NCBI GenBank assembly: GCA_963737145.1
Contig: CAVTRO010000003.1
Coordinates: forward strand, 186,001-250,000
DNA from: AP-15 sp963737145
Lineage (GTDB): Bacteria; Pseudomonadota; Alphaproteobacteria; ATCC43930; CGMCC-115725
Reading direction: 5' to 3'
Length of the DNA: 64,000 nt
How positions within the stretch are numbered: the stretch's first letter is position 1; each line of letters opens with the position of its first letter. The notes under the pieces are model-generated. The model saw only the letters and a list, made by a program, of their open reading frames with translations. It did no database searches and was not told where the DNA came from. Shown piece by piece: positions 18,150 to 34,120 of this stretch. The translations under genes were made by a program, and so were the position numbers.

Positions 18150-19775
18150 CTATGCGGCGGAAAGTGCGTTGTCATCGGCTGGCAGCGGCCGGGGGGCGTT
18201 CCAGCGACCGAGGTCGATATCCTCGATCTGCCGATCGATTTGGGCGATCACCTGGCGCGAGAATGGGCCATGATGCAAATAGAGGGCGCTCATCATCACC
18301 AAAAACCGCAAGGCCCGCGGGTTGTGGGTTGCAGTGTCGAGGACGCTCTTCCAGAATTGCCCCGCTGTTCCGGGACCCGCATCCGGTAACCGCCAAACCA
18401 GCCGGCTCAGCAAGCGCAGGTCGCGCACGGTTTGCGGCAGCGATGCCTTGAACCTGGGCTTGCCGCACCTGAGCATGCGGCCGACACGGCGCACGCGGCC
18501 GAAATAGGCAACCGGATCATAGACTGCGTCCAGCACCGCCCGGTAATCCGCAAGCACGTTACGGCGCGGGCGTTTTGTTTCAAAGTTGAGACCGATCGTG
18601 CATTGATCGCCTGTCTCCTGCGGGCCGGGTGCGTCAGAACCCGGAAAGAGGCGCCCCTCGCGCAGCAGCCGACGCCCCAATTGCGTTGTGGGCAGTGCAT
18701 ACAACAAGCCGACCGTGCACACCGGGATCGCGGTGTCCTCGATGCACTCGATCATCCCTTCGGCGGTATTGCCCTTTTCGGTGTCAAAACCCACGATGAA
18801 GCCGGCGAATACGAAAATGCCGGCATTGTAGATTTTATGAACGCTCTCCTGCAGGCTGCGCCGGGTGTTCTGCTTCTTTCGCATCGAGACCAGAGTGTCG
18901 GTATCAGGACTCTCGATCCCGACGAAGATTCCGAAGAAATTCGCTGTTACCAAGGCGCTGAGCAATTCGGAATCGTCGGCCAGATTTATAGACGCTTCAG
19001 TCGAAAACTCAAACGGGAAGCTCTTCTTGTTCTGCCAACTCTGTAAATCCGGCAGAAATTTCTTGAGAGCCTTTTTGTTGCCGATCAGGTTGTCGTCGAC
19101 AAAATCGATATGGCCGCGGTAGCCGAGCGCGTACAAAGTGTCGAGTTCGGCCAAAACCTGCTCGTTCGTCTTGGTTCGCGGGACTCGGCCGTATAGCTCG
19201 ATAATGTCGCAGAATTCGCAATTAAACGGACAGCCGCGCGAGAACTGAATGCCGACATGGAGATAATGCTCGAGCTTTAACAGATCGAAGCGCGGCGTTG
19301 GGCTCCTTGTGACGTCCGTCTGCCCCATCGGCGCCTCAAAAACGCCTTCCTGGGCTCCGCTCCGCCAGGCAGCGACGAAATCCTCCATGATCTCCTCGGC
19401 TTCACCGAGAACTCGGAAGTTCGCGCTGCTATAGATATCCGGCGTTGAGGTAACATCGGGGCCGCCGACCGCGACGGGCTTTCCCCGCGCGCGGCACATT
19501 TCGATGATGCGGAGGCTATCAGGCTGCTGAAAAAGCATCCCTCCGGTCATCACCAAATCGGCCCATTCTAGGTCGGCCTCGGCGAGGGACTCGGTATTGC
19601 GATTGACGAGCCGCACCTCCCAGGATTGCGGGAGCAGGGCGGCGACGGTAATCAGGCCAAGCGGCGCCGCCGGATAACGCGCCCCCGTTAATTCGCATGT
19701 CGCCCGGTAATTCCAGAACGAATCGGCATTGAAACGCGGAAAGATCATCAGCACCTTGCAGGGGTCGATCGTCAT
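18150..19775 (-). CDS. B12-binding-domain radical SAM enzyme with DUF4070 C-terminus
   Basis: The 541-residue protein has an N-terminal cobalamin-binding-like Rossmann region (about 1-150: VLMIFPRF..., PLGLITVAALLP, AVGGPDVTSTPDIY). A radical SAM core follows with the [4Fe-4S] cysteines in SRGCPFNCEFCDI (about 191-203), VDDNLIGNKKAL and a DUF4070-like C-terminal part. The layout matches HpnP-type and related B12 radical SAM proteins, many of which methylate unactivated carbons. The frame is open to 20273, but the ATG at 19775 starts the conserved domain and has AAGG/GGAG upstream. It lies 41 bp downstream of the alpha-oxoamine synthase on the same strand, so it is co-transcribed with the PKS. 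Carbon methylation of the lipid chain is inferred. Confidence 0.85.
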   Translation of the reverse strand: MTIDPCKVLMIFPRFNADSFWNYRATCELTGARYPAAPLGLITVAALLPQSWEVRLVNRNTESLAEADLEWADLVMTGGMLFQQPDSLRIIEMCRARGKPVAVGGPDVTSTPDIYSSANFRVLGEAEEIMEDFVAAWRSGAQEGVFEAPMGQTDVTRSPTPRFDLLKLEHYLHVGIQFSRGCPFNCEFCDIIELYGRVPRTKTNEQVLAELDTLYALGYRGHIDFVDDNLIGNKKALKKFLPDLQSWQNKKSFPFEFSTEASINLADDSELLSALVTANFFGIFVGIESPDTDTLVSMRKKQNTRRSLQESVHKIYNAGIFVFAGFIVGFDTEKGNTAEGMIECIEDTAIPVCTVGLLYALPTTQLGRRLLREGRLFPGSDAPGPQETGDQCTIGLNFETKRPRRNVLADYRAVLDAVYDPVAYFGRVRRVGRMLRCGKPRFKASLPQTVRDLRLLSRLVWRLPDAGPGTAGQFWKSVLDTATHNPRALRFLVMMSALYLHHGPFSRQVIAQIDRQIEDIDLGRWNAPRPLPADDNALSAA

Positions 19776-19816
19776 CTCCGAAACCTTTCGATGCCGAGAT
19801 CCGACAGTCCGGCCAT

Positions 19817-21180
19817 TCACCCGGGACGGCCGCCAAACCGCTGCCACTCTTCCTCGACGATGCCGATCGTTTGCCGGATCTGGTCTTCGGTGTGGGTACC
19901 GTTGATGAAAAATCGCAACCGCACCGCGCGCTCCCTCACCCCGGGATAGAGGATCGGCTGCACGTCGATCCCACGTTTTAAGAGGGAGTTGGTCAAAGCA
20001 ACGCACCGCTTCGTATCGCCGACGATCAGCGGCACGACCGACACACCCTTGCTGGAGCCAGTCGGCAGCTGCCTTTCGCGCGCCAGTTCCAGGAACAGCC
20101 CGGCGCGCTGACGCAGTTCCGCGACGCGTTCCGGCTCGGCCGCCATCACCTGGAGCGCTGCGAACGCGGCCGCGGCATTGGCCGGTGAAAGGCCGACGCT
20201 GAAGACAAACCCGGGGGAGTTGAATTTGAGATTTAGAATCAGCGCGCGGGAGCCGGCGATATATCCGCCGCAACTGGCGAGCGCCTTGCTGAGCGTGCCC
20301 ATCCAGATGTCGACGTCGCTGCCGGAAAGCCCGAAATGCTCGCGGATGCCGCGTCCCCTTGCCCCCAATACCCCGAGCGAGTGCGCCTCGTCGATCATCA
20401 AAAAGACTTTGTGGCGTTCGCGCAGCTCGACGAAGCGCGGCAGGTCGGGGAAATCCCCGTCCATGCTGTAGACGCCTTCGAGGATCACCACCACGCGCTC
20501 GAAGTGACGGCGATGACGTTTCAGCAGATCGTCGAGCATCTGCCAGTCATTGTGCCGAAAGGCGATGCGTCGGGCGCCGGAAAGCAGTGCGCCCATTTGA
20601 ATGCTGTTGTGCACCAGCTTGTCGTGCAGGATCAGATCCTTCGGCCCAAAAAGGTGCGCGATCGTCGTGACGTTGGTCCCGTGCCCGCTGACAAAGGCGA
20701 GAGAGGCCTCGGTATCGAGAAGCTCGGCGAGAGCGGCTTCGAGTTCGATATGGATGGGCCGTTCGCCGCCCACGATGCGGCTCGCCGACACCGACGTGCC
20801 GTAACGATCGAGGGCCTCGGCGACAGCCGCCTTCAAAGCAGGATGGCCGGACAGCCCCAGGTAGTTGTAGTTGGAAAAGCTGATGTACTCGCGGTTGCCG
20901 ATCCGGGTGGTGTCTCGCACGAGGCCCTGGTGAAAGCGGAAATAGGGAACCCCGCCGATTTCGGGCGGCTCGAGCTCGGCCATGCGCGCCAGCAGGTTCA
21001 GATAAGCAGGATGCTGATCGAGGCGATAATGCGATTCGGGAATCGCAGCGTCCTCGGGGACGGTCGGGTTTGAAATCGGTGCCAGAGGCGCACGGGCGAC
21101 ACGCTGGCGCATCATGCGATTGGCCAGCTCACGCTTTTGGTCGGAGGAAGAGTACTTGAGCAGTGCCGTTGCAGCTTTGG

Positions 21181-21184
<4 letters not shown>
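19817..21184 (-). CDS. Alpha-oxoamine synthase (serine palmitoyltransferase/AONS/KBL family)
   Basis: The 455-residue PLP enzyme has the aldimine lysine in MGTLSKALASCGGY (K300), the cofactor aspartate in FLMIDEAHSLGVLG (D265), the substrate loop ISFSNYNYLGLSGHP and the conserved ASRIVGGERPIHIELE. The family condenses an acyl thioester with an amino acid, losing CO2, to give a 2-amino-3-ketone. It is about 60 residues longer at the N-terminus than biotin-pathway AONS (MTKAATALLKYSSSDQKREL...), a likely docking segment for the PKS carrier protein. Its ATG overlaps the PKS stop by 4 bp. It therefore probably takes the finished polyketide from the ACP and releases it as an amino ketone. The amino acid (Ser, Ala, Gly or cysteate) is unknown. 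Confidence 0.9.
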
Positions 21185-28908
<7,724 letters not shown>

Positions 28909-29318
28909 TAAGTCACGTCCTCAAGCTGGTGGAGATTGGAGATAGAGAGGAGGGTGGGGGGGAATGTCGGGGGCCTGCAGGGGTGCGGAAACGACGGCAT
29001 GGCGGATCGTGCTCCGGCCTCCGATGACCGGCTCTATCACCTCCACCTGGCCGCCTCACGCCAGGCCTCGACGCGCTGGACAGCCGCGGTTCCCCCATCC
29101 CGGTGTGTCCGTTCCCGACGAGACACAAACTTGTACCGGGCTGATGTTGTCAAGCTCGAAATGATCAGCTGTGCGTAAGTGCGTCGGATGCCTGCATCGA
29201 TCTCCGAGCACCGGCTGCGGGCTCGCTTGGTGAGGGTAGCGCGAATGGGCATAATTCGTGGACACGCCTCATCGGGTATCGGTATTTTCCCGCCACTCCA
29301 GACCCGGACGGGGAAGCC
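28909..29318. other. Divergent intergenic region upstream of the PKS
   Basis: About 410 bp lie between the leftward PKS and the rightward aldolase. On the minus strand a TTGACA hexamer (plus-strand 29148-29153) could be the -35 box for the PKS, but I see no convincing -10 at the right spacing. No protein, RNA or repeat was recognised. It marks the right edge of the lipid island and probably carries its main promoter. Confidence 0.35.
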
Positions 29319-30259
29319 ATGCCTAACCGCATCAACCGCGCGATCCAACTGTTGGAGCAGGACCAGGCGATTTATTACACCGGCGGTCACAGCGGCCATG
29401 TTCTGACCTATGCGCAGGGGTATGAAGACGCGCATATCTGGGCCGATTACATCAATGTCGGGATGGAGCACGGGGCGTTCGACATGGCGGGCCTCGCCGA
29501 CTATATGCGCGGGCTCGTCGAGGGTGGCCCGACGCGTTCGGGTCACCGGACGCCGACGGTCATCGTCGAGGCGCCGGTCAACGGCACCGACGCCGCCAAT
29601 GTCCGCTGCAATGCGTGGCAATTCCGCCAGATCCTCGGGCGTGGCGTGCATGGCGTGCTGCTCTGCCAGGCGGAATCGGCGTCGGCGGTCCGCGCCTTTG
29701 TCGAAAGCTGCCGCTATCCGCATCAGGCGGCGGGGGCGGATCCCTCCCTGCCCTCCCCGGCCGAGCGGATGCGCGGGGCGACCGCAGAGGCGAGCGACGG
29801 CCGCCTCGGGGTCGGCACGCGCGGCCGCGGCTCGGAAGCAACTGCGGCTCCGGTTTGGGGGATTGCGCCGGAGGAATACATGCAGCGCTGCGATCCCTGG
29901 CCGCTCAATCCGAACGGCGATCTGTTGCTCGGCGTCAAACTCGAAAGCCCGGAGGGGATCGCGCATTGCGAGGAGATCCTAGCCGTGCCGGGGCTCGGCT
30001 TCGCCGAATTGGGACCCGGCGACCTCGGACTGGCGCTCGGCTATTTGTCGGTTCCGCGCGACCCGTATCCGCCTGAGATGAAACAGGCGCGCGAGCGCGT
30101 CTTCGCCGCGTGCCGGAAAAACCGCGTGCCGTTTCTCGAAACCTGCGGCCCGAGAACATTGTCGCCAAGCTCGACGAGGGCGTGCGCGTCATCGCCGGCC
30201 ACCGCGAGGAGACGGCCAGGATCGGGCGGGCTCATCAGCGGCGCACAATGCCGGTTTAG
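29319..30259 (+). pseudogene. HpcH/HpaI aldolase-like gene with a one-base frameshift near 30150
   Basis: The product resembles the long HpcH/HpaI (2-oxo-acid, class II) aldolases: ADYINVGMEHGAFDM, TVIVEAPVNGTD, the metal-binding GVKLESPEGIAHCEEIL and GFAELGPGDLGLALGY. After FLETCGP at about 30149 the expected continuation (PENIVAKLDEGVRVIAGHRE, ending RIGRAHQRRTMPV and a stop at 30257-30259) is in another frame. The original frame runs on as nonsense to 30347, over the convergent neighbour. One missing base, for example CCGAG for CCGGAG, explains it. There is also an unusual insert of about 22 residues at nt 29734-29800. Either the gene is newly broken or the assembly has an error. The ATG at 29319 follows GGGGAAGCC. 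Confidence 0.75.
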
Positions 30260-30283
30260 CTCCCTGGCTCCGTTGACCCCTGC

Positions 30284-30607
30284 CTACTCCGCCGCTTCGG
30301 GCAGCAGCACCGCCTCGGCGGAATTGTCGGTGACCGCGGCGGTATAGAAATAGCGGATCTCGGGGTCCATGCCGTAGCGCTCGCGGATGCCTTGGAGCCA
30401 CGGACCCGAGTAAAAGGCCTCGGCATCCGCGCGGCTCTGCCACAGATAAACGCCGCCGGCCCAGCCATCCTCGGCATAGATGAACTGCTTGCGGACTAGC
30501 CCGCGCACCTGGCGGAAGCCCGGCGCGATCTTTCGGAAATGCTCGGCGCAGTCGGCGAGATCGATAGTCGCAGGAAGCCGGTACTGAACGATTGCGGTTA
30601 TCATCAC
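30284..30607 (-). CDS. Small dimeric alpha-beta barrel protein, YdhR/monooxygenase-like
   Basis: This 107-residue protein begins MITAIVQYRLP and continues with HFRKIAPGFRQVRGLVRKQF and GGVYLWQSRADAEAFYSGPW. This is the pattern of the YdhR/ABM-type ferredoxin-like fold, in which the W-x-S-x-x-x-A-x-x-F block marks the dimer interface. Members are putative monooxygenases or stress proteins with no proven general substrate. GTG at 30607 or ATG at 30604 could start it; AGGAG lies just upstream. It is 21 bp downstream of the symporter gene on the same strand, so probably co-transcribed. It is convergent with the broken aldolase. Confidence 0.75.
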   Translation of the reverse strand: MMITAIVQYRLPATIDLADCAEHFRKIAPGFRQVRGLVRKQFIYAEDGWAGGVYLWQSRADAEAFYSGPWLQGIRERYGMDPEIRYFYTAAVTDNSAEAVLLPEAAE

Positions 30608-30628
30608 GCTTTCTCCTGAAACTTGTTT

Positions 30629-32176
30629 TCAAGCGTAATAGTCGGATGCGGCGGTCTCGTCGAGCGGCGTGCCGGGCGCGGCTATCGCGTTGAACACCGG
30701 GGTCAGAACGACCGCCACCAGGATGTTGAGGATCACGGTGTAGAGGGCGGTGTAACCCGGAAAGGTGTAGCCGGCAAGCTGAAGGGGATAGGTCGGCGTG
30801 AGGTTGACCGCGGCGGCCATTCCGGTGCCGAAGGCGATCCCGACAGCCCAGCCAACGAGCAATGCCCAGTCATTGAACCAGCGCGTGTAGGCGCCCAGGA
30901 TCACTGCCGGCAATGTCTGAATGATCCAGATGCCGCCCAATAACTGCAGATAAATGGCATATTGAGTCGGCACAAAAATGATGAAGACGAGGGCGCCGAA
31001 TTTGACGATCAGCGACACCCATTTCGCCATCTGCGCTTCCTGCTTGTCGCTCGGGTTCTTGTTGATGAACTCGCGGTGGATATTGCGCGTGTAAAGGTTT
31101 GCCGCGGCGATCGACATGATCGCTGCCGGGACCAGGGCGCCGATCCCGACCGCCGCAAACGCGATGCCGACAAACCACGACGGGAAGCTGTGCAGAAAGA
31201 GCGCCGGCACCGCGAAGTTGTTGCCGAACTGCTTGAAGCCGGCGGCGTATTCGGGAAGGCCGGCAACGCCGGCGGCGATGGCGAAAAAACCGACGAGCGC
31301 GAGGAGGCCGAGCATGAAGGAGTAGCCCGGCAATAGCGCGGCATTACGGCGAACGGCGCGGCCGCTGCTGGCGCTCAGAATCCCGGTAACCGAGTGAGGA
31401 TAGAGGAAGAGGGCGAGCGCCGAGCCGAAGGCCAATGTCGCGTAGGCGCTGTAGGCGCCCGTGCTATTGGGCCCGGGGGCCGCCAGCAGCAATTTCGGCG
31501 GCGGAACCGCGGCGAAAATCTTGCCGAACCCGCCGAGCTCGATTGGAATGACAATCACGGCGGCAAAGGCGGTCAGATAGATCAGGATATCCTTCACGAT
31601 GGCGATCGAGGCCGGCGCGCGCAGACCGCTCGAGTAGGTGAAGGCGGCCAGGATCACAAACGCGATGATCAATGGCAGGTCGGCCGCAAAGCCGGTGCCC
31701 GAGACGCCGAGCGCGCCGATCACGACCTGCAGGCCGACGAGCTGCAAAGCAATGTAAGGCATCGTCGCGACGATGCCGGTGACCGTCACCGCCAAGGCGA
31801 GCCAGCGGTTGCCGAAGCGGCCGCGCACGAAGTCGGCCGCCGTGATGTAGTGGTGCTTGTGGCAGACGTGCCAGATGCGCGGGAACACCAGGAAAAAGAT
31901 CGGATAGGCGATGATCGTGTAGGGCACCGCGAAGAACGCGACGGCGCCCGCGCCAAAGGCGAGCGCCGGAACGGCAATGAACGTATAGGCCGTGTAGAGA
32001 TCACCGCCGATCAGGAACCACGTGACGACGGTACCGAAGCGTCGTCCGCCGAGCCCCCATTCGTGCAGCAAGTCGAGATCGCCTCTGCGCCAGTTGGCTG
32101 CCGCGAAGCCCAGCCATGTGATAAACCCGAACAACGCTATGAAGATGACCAGCGCGGTCCAGTTGACGTCTTCCAC
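30629..32176 (-). CDS. mctP: Sodium:solute symporter, monocarboxylate permease MctP-like
   Basis: This 515-residue SSS-family transporter has about 13 helices. It starts with WTALVIFIALFGFITWLGFAA and contains GGDLYTAYTFIAVPALAFGAG, the inner-helix block of the family, and HHYITAADFVRGRFGNRW. The SIAAANLYTRNIHREF segment is typical of MctP/ActP-like carriers. These take up lactate, pyruvate, alanine or similar monocarboxylates with sodium or protons. The GTG start at 32176 follows GGGAGGAATAG. The small DUF3311 gene lies 45 bp upstream on the same strand, the usual partner arrangement. Confidence 0.88.
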   Translation of the reverse strand: MEDVNWTALVIFIALFGFITWLGFAAANWRRGDLDLLHEWGLGGRRFGTVVTWFLIGGDLYTAYTFIAVPALAFGAGAVAFFAVPYTIIAYPIFFLVFPRIWHVCHKHHYITAADFVRGRFGNRWLALAVTVTGIVATMPYIALQLVGLQVVIGALGVSGTGFAADLPLIIAFVILAAFTYSSGLRAPASIAIVKDILIYLTAFAAVIVIPIELGGFGKIFAAVPPPKLLLAAPGPNSTGAYSAYATLAFGSALALFLYPHSVTGILSASSGRAVRRNAALLPGYSFMLGLLALVGFFAIAAGVAGLPEYAAGFKQFGNNFAVPALFLHSFPSWFVGIAFAAVGIGALVPAAIMSIAAANLYTRNIHREFINKNPSDKQEAQMAKWVSLIVKFGALVFIIFVPTQYAIYLQLLGGIWIIQTLPAVILGAYTRWFNDWALLVGWAVGIAFGTGMAAAVNLTPTYPLQLAGYTFPGYTALYTVILNILVAVVLTPVFNAIAAPGTPLDETAASDYYA

Positions 32177-32221
32177 CTATTCCTCCCGCGCGTTACTGCG
32201 CTTTGGGTTTCTATTTGATGA

Positions 32222-32428
32222 TCACTCTTCAGTCGCAAAATATACAATCGCGGTAAGCACGGCGCCGATGATTATCCACAGCAGCTGATACCAGTAGAAA
32301 AACGGCAGGCCAATCCAATAAGGTTCGGCTTTATTGTAGAAGGGCGGCCACAGCACGGCGGCGAGCTGGATGAGAAGGAGCAGGTACCACCAACTCCATC
32401 CACCCCGCTTCTTGGTCGGATCATACAT
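32222..32428 (-). CDS. DUF3311 small membrane protein, symporter partner
   Basis: The 68-residue protein has two hydrophobic helices (WWYLLLLIQLAAVLWPPFY and YQLLWIIIGAVLTAIVYF) separated by the conserved PYWIGLPFFYW turn of DUF3311. These small proteins are almost always encoded immediately upstream of an SSS-type monocarboxylate symporter, as here, and are thought to be an accessory subunit. No enzymatic motif is present. Confidence 0.85.
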   Translation of the reverse strand: MYDPTKKRGGWSWWYLLLLIQLAAVLWPPFYNKAEPYWIGLPFFYWYQLLWIIIGAVLTAIVYFATEE

Positions 32429-32835
32429 GGGGTCCCTCGCAACCGAATGATCCTGTGCAGACGTGCCTTACGGATACTCCCCTGCGTTCCCGGAGTTCAA
32501 GCAGGGTTGTCGGCTAACCGCAAGCGGTCATGGCGTTTTTCGGCATTCCCCACTCCCGCTGTTCTCGCTGTTATTTGCAGCGAATCTGCAGCAATCCGCA
32601 TCCCGCGCGCTCCCTCACCTGTTTTATCTCGTCGAGATCAGGCGCCGGCTACTCCGTCCGCCGCAATCTCGCACCCGGCCATTGGATGAGGATAATATGC
32701 GAATGTGGCAATTGCTTGATTGCCTTTTCGGCAGCGCTTCCTGCGAATGACTTTTGCGCGGGATTCGCAAATCTGTAGGGTGGAAATCCACCGCAACGAC
32801 CGCAGCAAGCGTGCGCGAAGCCAGCGCGCCCCTCG
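32429..32835. other. Gene-free stretch upstream of a decayed transporter gene
   Basis: About 400 bp with no gene I can support. Short open frames on both strands give low-complexity translations without recognisable domains. It holds the promoter of the leftward DUF3311/symporter pair and joins on the right to the remnant of a peptide-binding protein gene. Confidence 0.35.
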
Positions 32836-33049
32836 GTGCGGATATGGCGGTGGCGCAGAAATCAGGGGGATCCTGAAGGTTTACCACCGCGGCAGCCCGG
32901 CGAGCATGTCGATCCTCGAGGAGGGGGGGAATTCGACCGAGATCCCGCGACATGCCGGCAGCCCAAGGTCAAAGGGCTGACGATAATGTCAACAGCCGGT
33001 ACAATGGGTGGCGTTTCGAGGACCCTCTGGCTGGACGAGCAGGCGGCAG
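32836..33049 (+). pseudogene. Decayed remnant of a peptide-binding protein gene (internal deletion)
   Basis: Both ends of an SBP_bac_5 gene survive next to each other. The N-terminal part encodes AQKSGG, then (after a missing G in a run at 32865-32869) ILKVYHRGSPASMSILEE at about 32870-32923. About 40 bp later the C-terminal part reads VKGLTIM (about 32968-32988), then NGWRFED-like and LWLDE, ending near 33045. These match the start and end of the intact paralogues downstream, closest to the one at 35745, base for base over long parts. About 1.4 kb of the middle is missing and at least two small frameshifts are present. It is non-functional. Confidence 0.75.
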
Positions 33050-33064
33050 CGAAAGGAGCGGCAG

Positions 33065-33964
33065 ATGAAACTCGGCGTGGCTCTTCCTATCGTCGATATC
33101 GGCGGCGAACCGGCACCCCTGCGGGAGTTTGTCCAGGCGGCAGAGGAAATCGGGTACCACGGGATTGCGGCGCCGGATCATGTGCTGGGAGCCAACATCG
33201 CCAGCCGGCCCGGTTGGAACCAGCCGCGCGCCCGATCGACCGATCTGTATCACGACCCGTTCGTGCTGTTCGGTTTCTTGGCCGGGTGTACGAAGATCCC
33301 GGATTTCTCCACGCAGGTGCTGATCCTCGCACAACGGCAAACCGTCCTTGTCGCCAAGCAGGCGGCCTGTCTCGACGTGCTGTCCGGGGGCCGGTTCCGG
33401 CTCGGCATCGGGGTTGGATGGAACGAAATCGAGTTCGTCGGGCTCAACGAGAATTTTCACAACCGCGGCCGGCGCTCCGAAGAGCAGGTCGAAGTCATGA
33501 AGGCCCTATGGGCGCAGCCGCATGTCAGCTTCAAAGGCAGATGGCACACAATCGAGGATGGCGGCATCGACCCGCTGCCGACCGCGCGCAAGATCCCGTT
33601 ATGGTTTGGCGGGCACGCCGACGTGACGTTGCGCCGTTGCGCCAAGTGGGGCGATGGCTGGATGCCGCTCGCCTATCCGCCCGGCGACGAAGCGAAGGTC
33701 GCTTTTACGACCCTGCATCGCTATGCCGAGGAGGCCGGTCGTGATCCGGCGACGATCGGCATCGATACGCGGGTCTCGGCGGGCGCCGGCGGCGAAAGTG
33801 AGTGGCGCGAGCAGGTGCGCTTCTGGAAATCCATCGGAGTCACTCACCTGACTCTGGCCAATTATTATGAAAGCGGCCACCTCCATCGGATCGCAGGCCG
33901 CTCGATGAGCGACCACGTCGCCGCGATGAAGCGGTACTGGAACGCAGTCGCCGACCTCCTATAG
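33065..33964 (+). CDS. LLM-class (luciferase-like) F420/flavin-dependent oxidoreductase
   Basis: The 299-residue TIM-barrel protein starts MKLGVALPIVDIGGEPAP and contains the bacterial-luciferase-like blocks GYHGIAAPDHVLG, LAQRQTVLVAKQAACLDVLSGGRFRLGIGVGWNEIEF and PLWFGGHADVTLRRCAKWGDGWMP. These are typical of the TIGR03619-type LLM group that uses F420 or FMN. The ATG at 33065 follows GAAAGGAGCGGCAG. It sits between a decayed and an intact peptide-binding protein gene, so the array was interrupted or rearranged around it. The substrate is unknown; catabolic oxidation or reduction of a small organic molecule is likely. Confidence 0.87.
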   Translation: MKLGVALPIVDIGGEPAPLREFVQAAEEIGYHGIAAPDHVLGANIASRPGWNQPRARSTDLYHDPFVLFGFLAGCTKIPDFSTQVLILAQRQTVLVAKQAACLDVLSGGRFRLGIGVGWNEIEFVGLNENFHNRGRRSEEQVEVMKALWAQPHVSFKGRWHTIEDGGIDPLPTARKIPLWFGGHADVTLRRCAKWGDGWMPLAYPPGDEAKVAFTTLHRYAEEAGRDPATIGIDTRVSAGAGGESEWREQVRFWKSIGVTHLTLANYYESGHLHRIAGRSMSDHVAAMKRYWNAVADLL

Positions 33965-34120
33965 TATGCGCCGCCACTGAGCGGGCCCTACTTGGCGAGG
34001 TAAGCGCCGCCTCTGTCCCTCCCTATTTGATGCGTGCTAGCCTATTGCGAGACAGCGGAGCACGCCGCAAAGGGGGCGTTACGGCCAGCCGTTACCTGGC
34101 TTGCCAAAGGGAGGACCAGG

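Noticed and set aside
18150..20273. Full-length 707-codon reading of the radical SAM gene
   Set aside because: The first 166 codons overlap the oxoamine synthase and have no homology; the conserved domain begins at the ATG at 19775.
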